From the NCBI RefSeq assembly GCF_000283155.1, contig NW_004454178.1:3405268-3469267 (forward strand): DNA of 64,000 bases. Direction: 5' to 3'. Under the pieces are notes generated by a model, which saw nothing but the letters and a program-made list of their open reading frames with translations, was not told where the DNA came from and did not search any database. Of this stretch, positions 46,120-57,400 are shown piece after piece. Position numbers and translations under genes: made by a program. Source of the stretch: Ceratotherium simum simum (Eukaryota > Chordata > Mammalia > Perissodactyla > Rhinocerotidae). Numbering within the stretch: position 1 is the first letter of the stretch; each line of letters opens with the position of its first letter.

Positions 46120-47000
46120 TCCTTAGTAGTCGACAAGAGAATAACGAATCCACAGTGGAACTTCATGGTGTGGATTTGTGGTCATGGAATCTGAATCATG
46201 CCCTCTGGAGTCCAGGGGTCACTGACAGTTAAACAACAGCGGTTATGATAAATTCTGAAATCTCGTGACTGCATGAATACAAATGTTATTTCACGTGACC
46301 GGAAAGTCTTTGAATCTGAGAAGTCCTAGAGAGCCAGAGATACAATCAAAAGGCAATATTTTGTCCCCAAAGTACCTAGATGATGTTTACGGGAACTACA
46401 AGTTTTTTCCACACTTTAGAACATCGAGATCGACAAAAAGTACCAGAATTCATATTTTCTCTATATTATATATTTGGAACATCTATCAGAAGGGTTATAG
46501 GAGAAGACAGAGATTTTCCTGACACAGAATCTCAGTGGTCTTAGGCTGTAGTTGGAGGCAGTGTAGAAAAAAATAACCACACTGTTTTACAATAGTTGGA
46601 ATCAACGGAGTCGAGAGACCTCATCCATATACATATATGCATAGACACATGCACCTTAGTAAATTTTGAATTCTCAAAGGGAATCCTGACTCTCTGTCTT
46701 GCGCCAGTGGTATGGTTAGTTTTAAGAATCAAAACACACCCCATTCTCCTTTAATTTGCCAACCGTCACTCTGTTTGTAATCTCCTTATGATACAGAATC
46801 CAAATACATGGTTCAAATGCTTCTATTCCGTAGCCCATTCTCATTACATTCGAGAAAAGAAATATAAAGTGTGTGCAGCTACGGTAACCTGCCTATTTGA
46901 CAAAAAATGTAAAATATCAAGAATTTTATTGCTCAAGATTATCCGTCTTTCTTCCATTTTCAGAAGAAAACACTCAAGGAAAAAAACGATAAAAAGTCCA
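46120..47000. other. CpG-denser unassigned segment
   Basis: About nineteen CpG dinucleotides in ~860 bases, for example in 'gtcgac', 'cacgtgaccgg', 'catcgagatcgac', 'aacggagtcgag', 'tgcgcc' and 'ttcgag'. The surrounding sequence is much CpG-poorer. GC content is not raised, so this is not a CpG island. Frames of 79 codons (46283-46522, plus), 67 (46541-46744, minus) and 94 (46788-47072, plus) have no recognised domains. No known repeat was recognised. Confidence 0.4.
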
Positions 47001-47068
47001 GATTTCTCTGATCTAAAACTAAACCCAAACATTTTTCTACTTAGAAGCATACTTATCAAATATCAAAT

Positions 47069-47106
47069 ATGAATAAATAGCAAGGAATAACTTGCTATTT
47101 ATTCAT
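47069..47106. repeat. 16-bp perfect inverted repeat, 6-base loop
   Basis: 'atgaataaatagcaag' (47069-47084), loop 'gaataa', then its exact reverse complement (47091-47106). The next base pair outwards is a mismatch. Confidence 0.96.
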
Positions 47107-47614
47107 TCATATATCTTGTAGGAAAGAAACAATGTTGTTTCTAAGTCTCATGGGACTTAAAAAAGAAAAAAAAATAAGCTGAGACCTTAAAAGAGAAGAT
47201 TTGAAATCAAGACATGCCCAGAAGAAGTTATGAACAAGATGGTGTTGTGTTCCTCCTGGTGCCCTCTTGTTTTCAGTTACCATCTCCTACCATTCCACCT
47301 AATCCCCAAGAAACCTTCCCTAGGCCCATTACTACCAAAGACCCCTGATCTCAAATATTTTTTAAACCTGGGCAACACTTATACGTGGAAGGAAAATTTT
47401 GCAGAGTAAACACCTGCTAATTTTGAATACATAATGTCGCCTTCTCCTGGAATTCTAAGTTGGTAATATCAAAAGACCCCTCCCATTGAATCTAGAAAAC
47501 TAACATAAACTCTTATTAATATTTCTATTATGGGAAAATATAATAAATAAGTAAATAATATAACTATAAGAAATCTATACTTGTAGGAATGAAAAAATGC
47601 ATAAAGCTAATGAT
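47107..47614. other. Unassigned sequence
   Basis: An A-rich patch lies near 47159-47177. Otherwise nothing was recognised. Confidence 0.5.
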
Positions 47615-47845
47615 CAAAGCTAATATTTATTGAGTACATACTAAATTCCAGGTTCTAGATAAACTATTTTTATATATTTCCTAATTTACTCATATTGGCC
47701 CCTGAGATAGATATTAATATAACTTAGACAGAAAAAAAACGGTCTTAAAATTACACTTGACCCAAGCTCCAGAGCCGGAAATTGATTCCACGGCTCTGTG
47801 ATCCCAAAGTTGCAGCTCTTAACAATTATACTTTAATACTAGGCA
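47615..47845 (-). repeat. MIR SINE, minus strand
   Basis: 'gctaatatttattgagtacatactaaattccagg', 'cctaatttactcatattgg', 'ccaagctccagagccgg' and 'gcagctcttaacaattatac' follow reversed MIR. Confidence 0.8.
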
Positions 47846-48504
47846 CATTGCCTTAACATTTATAAATTTACATTTAAATAGAGTAGTGAGAAAAGGTAAA
47901 GAAATAATGCTCCCTCGGTATCTTCTAGAAAGTTCCCAGATATGTCAGGGCCTGGAAATGATTTTTAGTTGAGAATCTTGCTCAATGAATAGGAAATTCA
48001 ATACATGGTCCAAGACAACAGAGTAATTATAATCATAAAAGAAGGGAGAAGATGTACCATAAAAATTTGTCAATCATTGTATATAATATAGAGAAGACCA
48101 GAAACTGATGAATAAATTATGACATGTAATCTCTAGGAAAGGTTTCTAGTCAACACTGACAGCAATATAAACGGGCCATGGCAAGTAAAAAACCTAAGAA
48201 AAAGCAATCTCTAAGACCTTAAAAACAAACTGAATCAATTCGTTTAGAAATTTAAAAAGTTTGTATCCGTTATAAATCATATATTGAAAGAAATAAATAT
48301 AACATCATTCTACAAATAAAAGATAGAAAATTTAGAAAGCCACATTATCTCCAGGGAGCCATCGCTGACATCCACCAAATATGATAAGAAAATATATTAT
48401 AGTAATTAAAAGACTCAGCCAGCTTATATTGATAGGCTTTTCTATCTCCAGGAGAAATGCACTAATACTCTCTCAACAGAAAAAGGAATGGATAAGAGAA
48501 ATAG

Positions 48505-48615
48505 CTCCTAAGCAGCTATGTGACCTTGTGTTAACCTCTCAGAGATTTCATTTCTTCTCTCTGGCCTCAGTTTCTCTACATTCCATTCAAATTTTAAATA
48601 CCATAGTTGTATAGA
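48505..48615 (+). repeat. MIR SINE fragment, plus strand
   Basis: 'gcagctatgtgaccttgtgttaacctctcagag...ctctggcctcagtttctctac' follows the MIR core. Confidence 0.85.
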
Positions 48616-49504
48616 ATATTCTTTGTCTGTTTGACAGGTAGAGAAAAAATATATGTGACTTTTATCTGTATTCAGCTCAAATAAGAACAAAAGTTAAGGC
48701 TGACACGATAAGACTCAAACCACATTTGTCTGTCAACCCTAAAGTAGCAATGTCACAAACATGATGAGAATGGCCAAACCTTTCTCAAACAAAAGAGGCT
48801 TTCAAACATCCAACTTAAAACACACAATCTGAATGCCTCATCATTAATGACAGCAGGTAAAGAACAGAGGTAAGGCAGAACTCACCAGAGACAAGAGCAG
48901 GTTGGAGGTCAGGTAAACCAGAGGTTACAAGTACAAGCACTGGAATTGACTAGAGACCCCAGGTTCGTGTGAAAACCAGAGACTGGTTGTGAAGCAAATC
49001 ACATGATCTCAGGGAAAGATAAGTTGTGAACAATAAGGAGATCCACAGAAACTGAGCACAGAGCAGAAGGAAGACTTCCATGGTGCTCATCTTTGCCGGC
49101 CTTTATTCTCATTCACCCCATCAAGAACTGCTCCTAAACCAGTTTGGCCTGGAGAATATAAAGAGATTACTAAGCATAATAGTCTGCTGGAACTTACTCA
49201 AGCTCCCTGGGACACAAGCCTTTCTCTTCCTCTTACCTGCTTTCTCTTTTGAGGATTGCACATCAAAGGCAGTGTTCTTAGCTGGGGCATGAACTTGATA
49301 ATAAAATCAGATAGTGGCTTATGTAGCAATTTTTAAATTCTAAGATCTGTGATGACTAGTATTCTACTTTCCTTTATATTATAAATAGAAGACTCTCAGA
49401 GGTGATAACCCTTTTAACCTGTGTTCTGCATACACTTTAAGTTCTGATGTATAGAACACTTAAGAAAACCAGGAAGGTGGGTCAAAAGTAAGTTTTTAGG
49501 AGAA
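48616..49504. other. Unassigned sequence
   Basis: 'gagaccccaggttcgtgtgaaaacc' (48953-48977) faintly recalls a MIR core. Nothing else was seen. The 70-codon frame at 49080-49292 has no support. Confidence 0.45.
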
Positions 49505-50020
49505 ATTCATTCTTCTGGCCCTCTCTGACTATGACCCCTCCTGCTAAAAACTCTTAAGTATTCTCTACTGTCTACACTTCAGAACAAGGTTCAAATGCCT
49601 CTGTGGGTCACACAAGGCCCCCCATAATATGGTTAGTGTCTACCTCTTAGGCCTGATTCTCTAGCCAATTTCTGCCTTGCTCTTTGTGTCTTAGAAACAC
49701 CATACTGAGTGTAGTCTCTTGCCCACACCATTCTATTTCTTGCCTCCATGTCTTTTCTTCTGCATTTTCCTCTAATTGGAATACCTTCTCCTCCTCTTCC
49801 TCTGAGTATTTTATTTATCCTTTAAAACTTACCTAAAATATCAACTCCTTCAGGGACCCACCCTGGTATTTCATCACCATCACTCCCTGGCTCATTGGTG
49901 AACCAACCCATTTGCTAGTTCTGCCTACATAATATTCTAGGCATAAACTTAGCATTGTATGCCATATTATTTCATGAGTACCTATTTGTGTCTCTTGAGA
50001 GTTTTATGTCTATAAGGCTA
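49505..50020 (+). repeat. L2 LINE 3' region, plus strand
   Basis: 'tcagaacaaggttcaaatgcc', 'cacaaggccccccataatatgg', 'aattggaataccttctcctcc', 'aacttacctaaaatatcaactcc' and 'agggacccaccctgg' follow the L2 3' region in order. Confidence 0.8.
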
Positions 50021-50109
50021 ACCCTAAAGTGACTGCTTATTTTCTTGTAGAATAGAGCTCACAATTCAGATAACATCCGCCAGGTAAATTTAGTGTATTT
50101 TTATGTCTA

Positions 50110-50345
50110 TAAGGATAGACGTGATGTAGTATTGTGTAATGGGAAGAAAAAATGGGTTTTGGAACCAGACTTAGATTCTACTCCTAACTCTATTACTTGC
50201 TGTAAAAACTTTGGTAAGTTAGTAACAATTTTCAGCTGTTTTCACACCCATAAATATAGGAGAAAAATACGACCATCATTGTGTTGTTGTAAGATGTTAT
50301 ATAAAAAGCAACTAGCAAAATGCCTGGTGAACAAATATTATTGAT
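50110..50345 (+). repeat. MIR SINE, plus strand
   Basis: 'ttttggaaccagacttagattctactcctaactctattacttgctg', 'caattttcagctgttttcac' and 'gcaaaatgcctggtgaacaaat' are in forward MIR order. Confidence 0.85.
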
Positions 50346-50354
50346 CTTTTCAAC

Positions 50355-50475
50355 TGTACACTCCTAGAAGAAAAAGGATAACTTTTTTTCTTAATGTCTT
50401 CAACAATTAGCAAGCACAGTGTGTAACATAATATGGGTACTTTATAAGTGTTTGTTGAATGAATAAATAATTATG
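50355..50475 (+). repeat. L2 LINE 3' tail, plus strand
   Basis: 'ctagaagaaaaaggataac...agcacagtgtgtaacataatatgggtac...gtgtttgttgaatgaataaat' is the forward L2 tail. Confidence 0.8.
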
Positions 50476-50812
50476 AATAAACACAAACACAAAAATACAT
50501 AATTAGTAAACTATGTTTCTATAATCTCGAATTCTTAAAATAAACAATATTTCCTAATCAATATAGACTAGAAAAAAATGTTAAACAATTCTTAGAAAAA
50601 TTAATTAGGACATGGTTGAAAGAAAGCCCAAAGACATGAAATAAATTAAACATCTTGCTTACACAGGATTTCCCAGAAACTTGTCACCTGGATTGCTATT
50701 CCTCATCTTGCTTTAATTGTTCTGGCAAAAGAAAGATACTTATTATTATATCATGCCAAAACCAGAAGGTCTATATATATTGGTCTATATTTCCAAATCT
50801 GTTCATTAAAAA

Positions 50813-51063
50813 ATATATAAATGAGGGGCCAGCCTGGTGGCGCAGTGGTTAAGTTCACATGCTCCGTTTCGGTGGCCCAGGGTTTGTGGGTTTGGATCCT
50901 GGGCATGGACCTATGCACTGCTCATCAGCCATGCTGTGGTGGCATCTCACATACAAAAAATAGAGGAGGATTGGCACAGATGTTAGCTCAGGGCCAATCT
51001 TCCTCACCAAAAAAAAAATATATATATATATATATATGTGTGTATGTATATATATATAAATGA
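50813..51063 (+). mobile_element. ERE SINE, 'catggacc' variant, with microsatellite tail
   Basis: The element spans 50825-51051, with head 'gggccagcctggtggcgcagtgg', B box 'gtttggatcc', the 'gcatggaccta' centre and a single 'gaggaggattgg' unit. The body is shortened by loss of one duplicated half. The A tail continues into ~45 bases of (TA)n/(TG)n. It is flanked by 'atatataaatga' at 50813-50824 and 51052-51063, although TA richness weakens the TSD. Confidence 0.92.
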
Positions 51064-51109
51064 AAGAATTTTATAAATCTCACCTATAGTTTTAACATCT
51101 TAGATATTC

Positions 51110-51335
51110 TCTCCTTCAGTCTTTGCCCATATACATACATAATTTTACCAGATGTAGATACTATTTATGTTTTCCTTTTTTGCATTACATATCACAAGCA
51201 TTTTCTATATTTATGTCCAGTTCTCATAAATTCTACGTTAAAGGCTACAAAATATTACATTGAGGTGATGTACCAAATTTATTTAAATATTTCTCTATTA
51301 GTAGGTATATCATATATAATGATGCGATGCATATA
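51110..51335 (-). repeat. L1 LINE 3' region relic, minus strand
   Basis: 'ctacaaaatattacattgaggtgatgtaccaaatttatttaaatatttctctattag' is how an old L1 3' region reads in reverse. It is diverged. Confidence 0.5.
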
Positions 51336-51744
51336 AATTGTTCACCCTGAACCTCCTTTGTCTGGAGGACAAAAACCCTGGCTTCCGTTCCATGTAATTT
51401 TCTTTAGGAGAGAGAGAATGGTAACACCATGGTTCACTAACCCTTGCTGCACTTCTGCTGCCTACTCCCTGCTGTTTTAAAAAACCATAATTCAGTGTAG
51501 AATTAGTTAAGATTACTCATTAACCACATTATAACTGTTTCAATTGCTTCTGTCATGTTTTAAAGAACATTTAAACAACAACAAAAATTATGAGGGAAAC
51601 ATGCAAAGATTTTCTTATAGGATATAATCCTGAAACTTTTCTGGAAATAGCATACATTTGAAAGTAAACTATTCAAATAGATTTTTTTGAATTTAGTATA
51701 CTTAGTAACTTTACAAGTCATAGATAGTACAGTAAAAATACTGA
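51336..51744. other. Unassigned sequence
   Basis: Nothing was recognised. Confidence 0.5.
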
Positions 51745-51860
51745 ATAGTTACATTTACTGAATTCCTACTATATGCCAAGTGTTTTATATTGATTATTAC
51801 CAATACTTACCACGGTCCTACAAGGTATATGACCCCCCTGTGTCAAACATAACACATGAA
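51745..51860 (-). repeat. MIR SINE fragment, minus strand
   Basis: 'ttacatttactgaattcctactatatgccaagtg...ccaatacttaccacggtcctacaaggtat' follows the reversed MIR 3' half. Confidence 0.75.
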
Positions 51861-51889
51861 GTTCAATTATCTCTCAAAATAAATATAAA

Positions 51890-52520
51890 TAAATGGACAT
51901 GAAAGACAAAATCATTATTTACAGATTTTATGATTATGCACATAGAAAAATCCTAGAAATTAACTGAAAAACTAATAGAACTGATATGATTGCTCAGAAC
52001 ATCTGCCAGAAATAAATATACAAATCAATAGGCTTCCATTTCCAAAGTAAGGGAGAAAAAGATCATATACACAATTATATAAAAAGCCATAAACCTTCTA
52101 GCAAAAAACTTAATGAAAGACGGGAAAGACTTACAAATACATCTATAAATTTTATTGAATGAATAGAAGACCTGAATAAGTGGAACATCAAACTTTTAAT
52201 GACAATATTGTAAACCTGTCAGTTATCCTCCTGTTAATCTGTACACTTAATGTAATTGCAATCAAAATTACTATTTGGTGGGGGACTGGTTTTGGGGGAG
52301 AAATAAAATTTGAGGCATTGATACTATCGTCAAAGCAGAAAAAACAACTGTACAAGAAGAGCCATTTGAAAAGTTAAACATCGTGATACTGGCTCCAAAA
52401 GAGACAACTAGAATAAAAATGTAGAATAGAGAATCCAGAAACAGATTTGTATATATATGAGAATTAAACATATGATAAACATAGCATTTCAAATCCCTGG
52501 GAAAGCGTGGAATTTGTAAT
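51890..52520 (+). repeat. Old L1 ORF2 remnant, plus strand
   Basis: 'gacaaaatcattatttacagattttatgattatg...aaaatcctagaaattaactg', 'aatcaataggcttcc', 'gaatagagaatccagaaacag' and similar runs follow the L1 reverse-transcriptase and downstream ORF2 region, with many stops and indels. It is non-functional; the short frames here are fragments. Confidence 0.75.
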
Positions 52521-52554
52521 AAATTGTGTTAGAAACACTGGATGTCTATTTGAT

Positions 52555-52660
52555 ATTCAGAAAGAACAAGTAACTAGCCCCAGGGTCATACAGCTAGAAA
52601 GTAAGCAGACACTAGATTTGAACTCTGAAGAACATACTTTCGACACTACTTCTCAAAGTC
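52555..52660 (-). repeat. MIR SINE fragment, minus strand
   Basis: 'aacaagtaactagccccagggtcatacagctagaaag...gatttgaactctgaag' is reversed MIR core. Confidence 0.85.
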
Positions 52661-52694
52661 ACCTTAGACACCTTATACAAGTTCTGGCTGAGAT

Positions 52695-52830
52695 AGGAGG
52701 CTCAGTTTTACAGATGAGTAAAATGAAGTCAGAACAGGTATAAGACTGCCTCAGGGTTACTCTGCTGGTGGTGATCATGCTAGAACTACACCTCTAACTC
52801 CTAGCTCACCCATATTCAAAATTAAATATT
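52695..52830 (-). repeat. Second MIR fragment, minus strand
   Basis: 'ggctcagttttacagatgagtaaaatg...ctgcctcagggttac...tgctagaactacacc' is another reversed MIR core, next to the previous one in the same orientation. Confidence 0.7.
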
Positions 52831-53169
52831 CTGCCTCACTTCTAAATTTGACATAAAATGTGTTTCTAGCTCTAATTTCCAGAGTTTTCCATTAATTCAG
52901 TCAAACTGCTTGATCTTTCTCAAGAACTCCTATTAATACACATATTCAGCTATGATCTAGATGAAATGTATCTTCCCCAAACCTTATATCTATAAAGCAT
53001 TTATGGGTGGTGAATTCATGGATTCTGAGACGTGCCTTTCTCTCCTTCAAAATATTTCCCATTTAGATCTGAGGTGTGAAATTTTGCTGCTATAGCTTCA
53101 GTTCTTCAATTCAAAACTGTCCCCTATTGTTAAAATGCATTATTTCTGAAGGCATAAACCTTACACAAC

Positions 53170-53575
53170 ATTGGTCAGGTATGAGTACGAAGAAAACAGA
53201 ATAACGTGACAGAGAGTTTCTGGTGGGAATGGGAGAAGAAAGTTTTTGGTTTAACAAGAATAATCAGGAAAAGTCTTCTGGAGGAAGTGACATTAGAGTT
53301 TATCGTAACAAGATTCAGGTAGCCGTTCCAAAACCAGAAGAAAGAGTGTTCAAGAATACAAAAACACAAGTATAAAAGCCTGTGGTTTATAAAGAATAAG
53401 CTGATTTCACATCTGAAGGACAAAAAAGAAAGCTAGTATAACAGCATGGTAAATTGGGGGAGGGGAGATGCACTAGAATATGATGCTGTCAGAGAGGTAG
53501 TCACGGACTGGACCATTTGGTGCCCTGCAGGATGTGATAACGAGTTTGCATCTCAAAATCCAAAGGGAAAGCAAA
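53170..53575 (-). repeat. L2 LINE, ~400-bp fragment, minus strand
   Basis: 'aaaagtcttctggaggaagtgacattagag', 'gaagaaagagtgttcaag', 'ctggaccatttggtgccctgcagg' and 'acgagtttgcatctc' match the reversed L2 3' region. Confidence 0.8.
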
Positions 53576-54448
53576 GAAGATCCATGTGAGCCATACTTAA
53601 CAGAAATATAGTGACAACACCATCCCTAACTTCTCCAAAGAGAAGATGATGTCCTAAAGTAGACAGAGTAGATGAAAACCTAGCTTATCCCTCATTGTAA
53701 AGAAAATGAAAAGTTTAGCAGATTTAGGCTCTAAGTACTTCACTAGTTTTTCTCAAATCTGGTAATTTTACCATCAGAGTAAATACGATTTAAAGTTAGG
53801 TAAACCCAAAGTGTAAGTGTTAAATGCAACTGATGAAAAATAATAAATCTAACCCATATGTCTGTAACATATTTGGAAAGAGTCATTGGGAGTTAATAGG
53901 AGGAAATAGCTTGATCAGTTATTTTATCAGGAAAGGAAATCAATACAAAACAAAGAATTAATTGCTATCAAATTTTTCAAAAGGTTAAATAATACATTCC
54001 ATTCCGTGCCTCTAATTTGTCCTCCAAAGACCTATTCTTTCTCCTTTTAAAAAATGGTGACTTCTTAAGCTAATGAAGTCTAACAATTACATTTCCCCAG
54101 AAATATTTTCAAGATGCTCCCTTGTCTTTTATTACTGGCTATTCTTTACATCATGGAAAATGTTTTCCACAAATATCATCTTTGAGTTTCCTTCAAAGTA
54201 ACAGTTAGTGTCCATCCTGCACATCTTGCCTTTCATCTGTATGAATTTAATCCAATTTTTAAAGAAGGAATAAACATAATAAGCACTATGATAGAGGTTT
54301 AAGAGTTATAGAAGTCATAGGAAAATGTATGAATATTTTAATAAACATTCCAGCAATGGGCCAACACAGTTAAAAGCTAATTTTCTGTCACTTACGTAGT
54401 ATACTAAAAATCTAACTCTTTATAAAAGTATACTAAAAATACCTTTAT
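53576..54448. other. Unassigned sequence
   Basis: No repeat or coding signal was recognised. Confidence 0.5.
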
Positions 54449-54500
54449 AAAATATATATATATGTGTGTGTGTATATATATTCACTATGTATGTATATTC
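54449..54500. repeat. TA/TG microsatellite
   Basis: 'atatatatatatgtgtgtgtg' is followed by 'tatatatattc' and related units. Confidence 0.9.
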
Positions 54501-55859
54501 AACGTGTATATGCATTTTACAGTGTTTATGCTAGTTACAAACATTTCTTTCTTTCACATTGGCTTTTAAACTGCCAAAAACTTTACATTGCATCTTAATT
54601 ATTTTCATATACTTATCTGAGATCTTTCAGAGAAAAACTAAGTGCTTCAGAAATGGTTATTGAACTGAATCGAATTGAATAGAATCACACTACCATTTCT
54701 CATGAAGTAGAATTCAATATCACACAGAATCTGGTGTTAAGCTCTCTTGTTTCAGACTCAAAATCAGTGGCTTAAAAGGTGTTGGCAACTGAATTATTCA
54801 AAAGATTCCATCATGAAAAGGTTCAATTAAAATATGTCCCTTTTACCATGATCTCTAAGATGATGTTATCATGATGTTCCCCAACAGAGTTGACTTCTAA
54901 GGAAGAAGACTGGAAGAGATATGCATGTAAATTAAGTATTAGAATGTATTCCAAATAGATAAGTGCCAATATAATTAAGAAAATCAAACTATTTCTAAAC
55001 AACTGTTAAAAGATTCATTTTGACCTCACATTTGCTAATCACACAAGATGTTACAGAACACCACCGTTTGTTATCTACAAAGCAAAAGAACAAATGAATA
55101 AACTGTATCCAGCCATGTGTATAATCCTCCCTCAGTTGATCCTCTGTGCATTGTACCATAGTGGGAGTGTAGCTTTTTCTGCCTCTTCTCCGTCACATAT
55201 AAAAGGTATTAGTTTTCACTTAAAAAAGAAATAATGAAAGAAAGAAAAAGCAGCTTCTGTTTGTACATAAACACCCAGGCACGGAGATTCTATACTGCAT
55301 CCTAGGAGAAACCAGGGAGCCAAAATAATGAGCTTAAAACCTCAGAAATCTGTCCGTGATTCAATTATTTGAAAGCAGTTACTAAACAATTTCTTACACG
55401 ATACTATCATATTTTCCTTTGTAATATGTGCTACTTTTCTGTTTATCCACCCCAGAATTTTGTCTTCATTTTAATTGCTATTAAGCTCTTTGCTCAGGGT
55501 TTTATGGCTTCATCCTCTGATACTCCCAGATTCTCTTTCCATTTGGGTTTTCCAGCGTGTGGTCACTGAGGTGACATTCACTTTTCCTTTTTTATGTTTA
55601 GCCTCATTGCCTCAAACTTTTCTTCCCACTGAATGCACAGGAGGTCATTTATCTCTTCATATTTCTTTTCAGCCCAAGTGCTGATTTTGTGTGCGTGGGT
55701 TTCTTTTTTCTTTTGAAAAGAAATTGTTGCTTCTCTCATTTTTCCCTAACTCATTAAAATGTCCAGATTTCTTTTCCTAGCGCTTATTTCTTCTTCACTA
55801 CTGAGTAGCACAGAACATAACCACTACGTGTGACCTTGAAAGAGATTTACTCACCAATT
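54501..55859. other. Unassigned sequence
   Basis: Frames of 66 and 69 codons at 55369-55684 have no recognised motif. No named repeat was seen. Confidence 0.45.
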
Positions 55860-56130
55860 TATTGTATCTTGGAAATGTACTTCCAGTTTGTTATAAAATT
55901 CGATGCACGTTAATCATGTAAAGTGTCATTAGCACAATTATTTTATTGCCAATGATAAATATCAGCCGATGTCTAAAATTTTGATGGTTGGATGAGGGGC
56001 AAAATATATCAGACACAAGCCACCTTTGGTAATTTGTGATGAAAAATACCACAATTTCTGCAAAAAGTAAAATGTATTGAAAGAAAAAGCTAATTAAGTC
56101 AAATGTGCCTTTTTGTTAAAAGAAGTAAGG
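55860..56130. promoter_or_regulatory. Candidate conserved noncoding block (inference only)
   Basis: Repeat-free, with 'gcacgttaatcatgtaaag', 'gtcattagcacaatta', 'ttgccaatgataaatatc' and 'gctaattaagtc': several TAAT/ATTA cores and a CCAAT box in 250 bases. Enhancer-like in texture; no direct evidence. Confidence 0.3.
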
Positions 56131-56321
56131 CTGTATTTAATTATGGCTAGCTTTGCCCAATGAGATGATAGTGATAAATATCACTCCAAGTTACACTTGC
56201 TACCATGTATTGTCCAAACTGGTTTTAATATACTTCACATTATTGTTTTTATTATTGCTTTTATTTTAATTATCATAATTTGCATTATTATGACTATTTA
56301 CCTAAGCTTCTTTGTGGACTA

Positions 56322-56370
56322 TATTCACAGTGCATTAACTTTTGCACTATTCACAGTGCATTAACTTTTG
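56322..56370. repeat. 23-bp direct duplication, period 26
   Basis: 'tattcacagtgcattaactt' plus 'ttg' occurs at 56322-56344 and again exactly at 56348-56370, with 'cac' between. Confidence 0.96.
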
Positions 56371-56914
56371 GCCCTCAAGAGCAAAAGTTATCAAATTCTG
56401 TCTACGGATCCATGACCAGCATGAAAATGACATTCACGGGTATAAAATATCCCCATACAGGTATAAAGACTAGATGAACACCCCCCACTATCACAAATTT
56501 TATAGTTACAAAAATTAATAATTATAGCTATTAATTTATAATACACCCATAATAGACACTAACTGTAGATTTGGGATATGTATATTTTTTGTAAGTATAT
56601 TATGACACCCGTCTTTTTTTCTCCCATTCAAGAAATCATTAGCAGAAAAGGAATAAGTTATGGGAATAACCTTGCCTGTACTCTAATTTATTTGAAAAGA
56701 AGTAAATCATTAAAAAAAATTGGCACTTAACTATTCCTGGTTACAAATTACTTGGGACACACTCCAGAGGTGATCATGACGTACTGGTGTGTATTTCATG
56801 AGCCTGGGAACTGCTAACCTAGGTTTTCATTTAAACCCCACAGAAGTCAGGGGATCAATGTTAACAATGACCTAAATGGTAACAGTGGTGAGAGTCTGGC
56901 TATATCCCACAGAG
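56371..56914. other. Unassigned sequence
   Basis: Nothing was recognised. Confidence 0.5.
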
Positions 56915-57400
56915 TCCTTGTGGAAGGGAGAATAATGACTCCCAGAGACGTCCATGCCCTAACCCCTGGGGCTTGTGAATATGTTCACCTTACACGGCAA
57001 CTTGCAGATATGATAAAATTAAGATGCTGGAGATGGGAGATTATATTGATTATTAGGTGGGTCCAATGTGAGCAAAAGGGTACTTATAAGAGAAGGAGAA
57101 AGGCAGGAAGCTCAGAGTCAGAGAAGGAGAGGTGAGGAAGCAAGAAGAGATTGGAGTGATGGGATTGCTGGCTAAGGGCCATAAGCAAGGAATGCAGTTA
57201 GCCAGCAGAAGCTGGAAAAGACTACGTGCGTTCTTCCCAAGAGCCTCCAGAGGGAACGCAATGCTGTAGACACCTTGATTTTAACCTAGTGAAACCCATT
57301 TTGGACTGCTGGCTTCCACTACCCTAAGAAAATTAATTTGTGCTGTTTTAAGCACGAAGTGTGGTAATTTGTTACGGCAGCAATAACAGTCTTTAAACAG
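56915..57400 (+). mobile_element. MLT1-like MaLR LTR, plus strand
   Basis: 'gtccatgccctaacccctgggg', 'gcagatatgataaaattaagatg', 'gggtccaatgtgagc', 'ggtacttataagagaagg', 'gagattggagtgatgg', 'gacaccttgattttaacc' and 'gtggtaatttgttacggcagcaata' follow the MLT1 LTR from end to end. Its polyadenylation region is degraded ('aaaattaattt'). I saw no matching 5-bp flanks. Confidence 0.9.

Noticed and set aside
46120..47000. CpG island/promoter
   Set aside because: CpG count is raised but GC content is low, and no transcript start or exon is visible.
47069..47106. Hairpin as a rho-independent terminator or Helitron end
   Set aside because: A bacterial terminator makes no sense here, there is no T tract after the stem, and no CTRR end follows at Helitron spacing.
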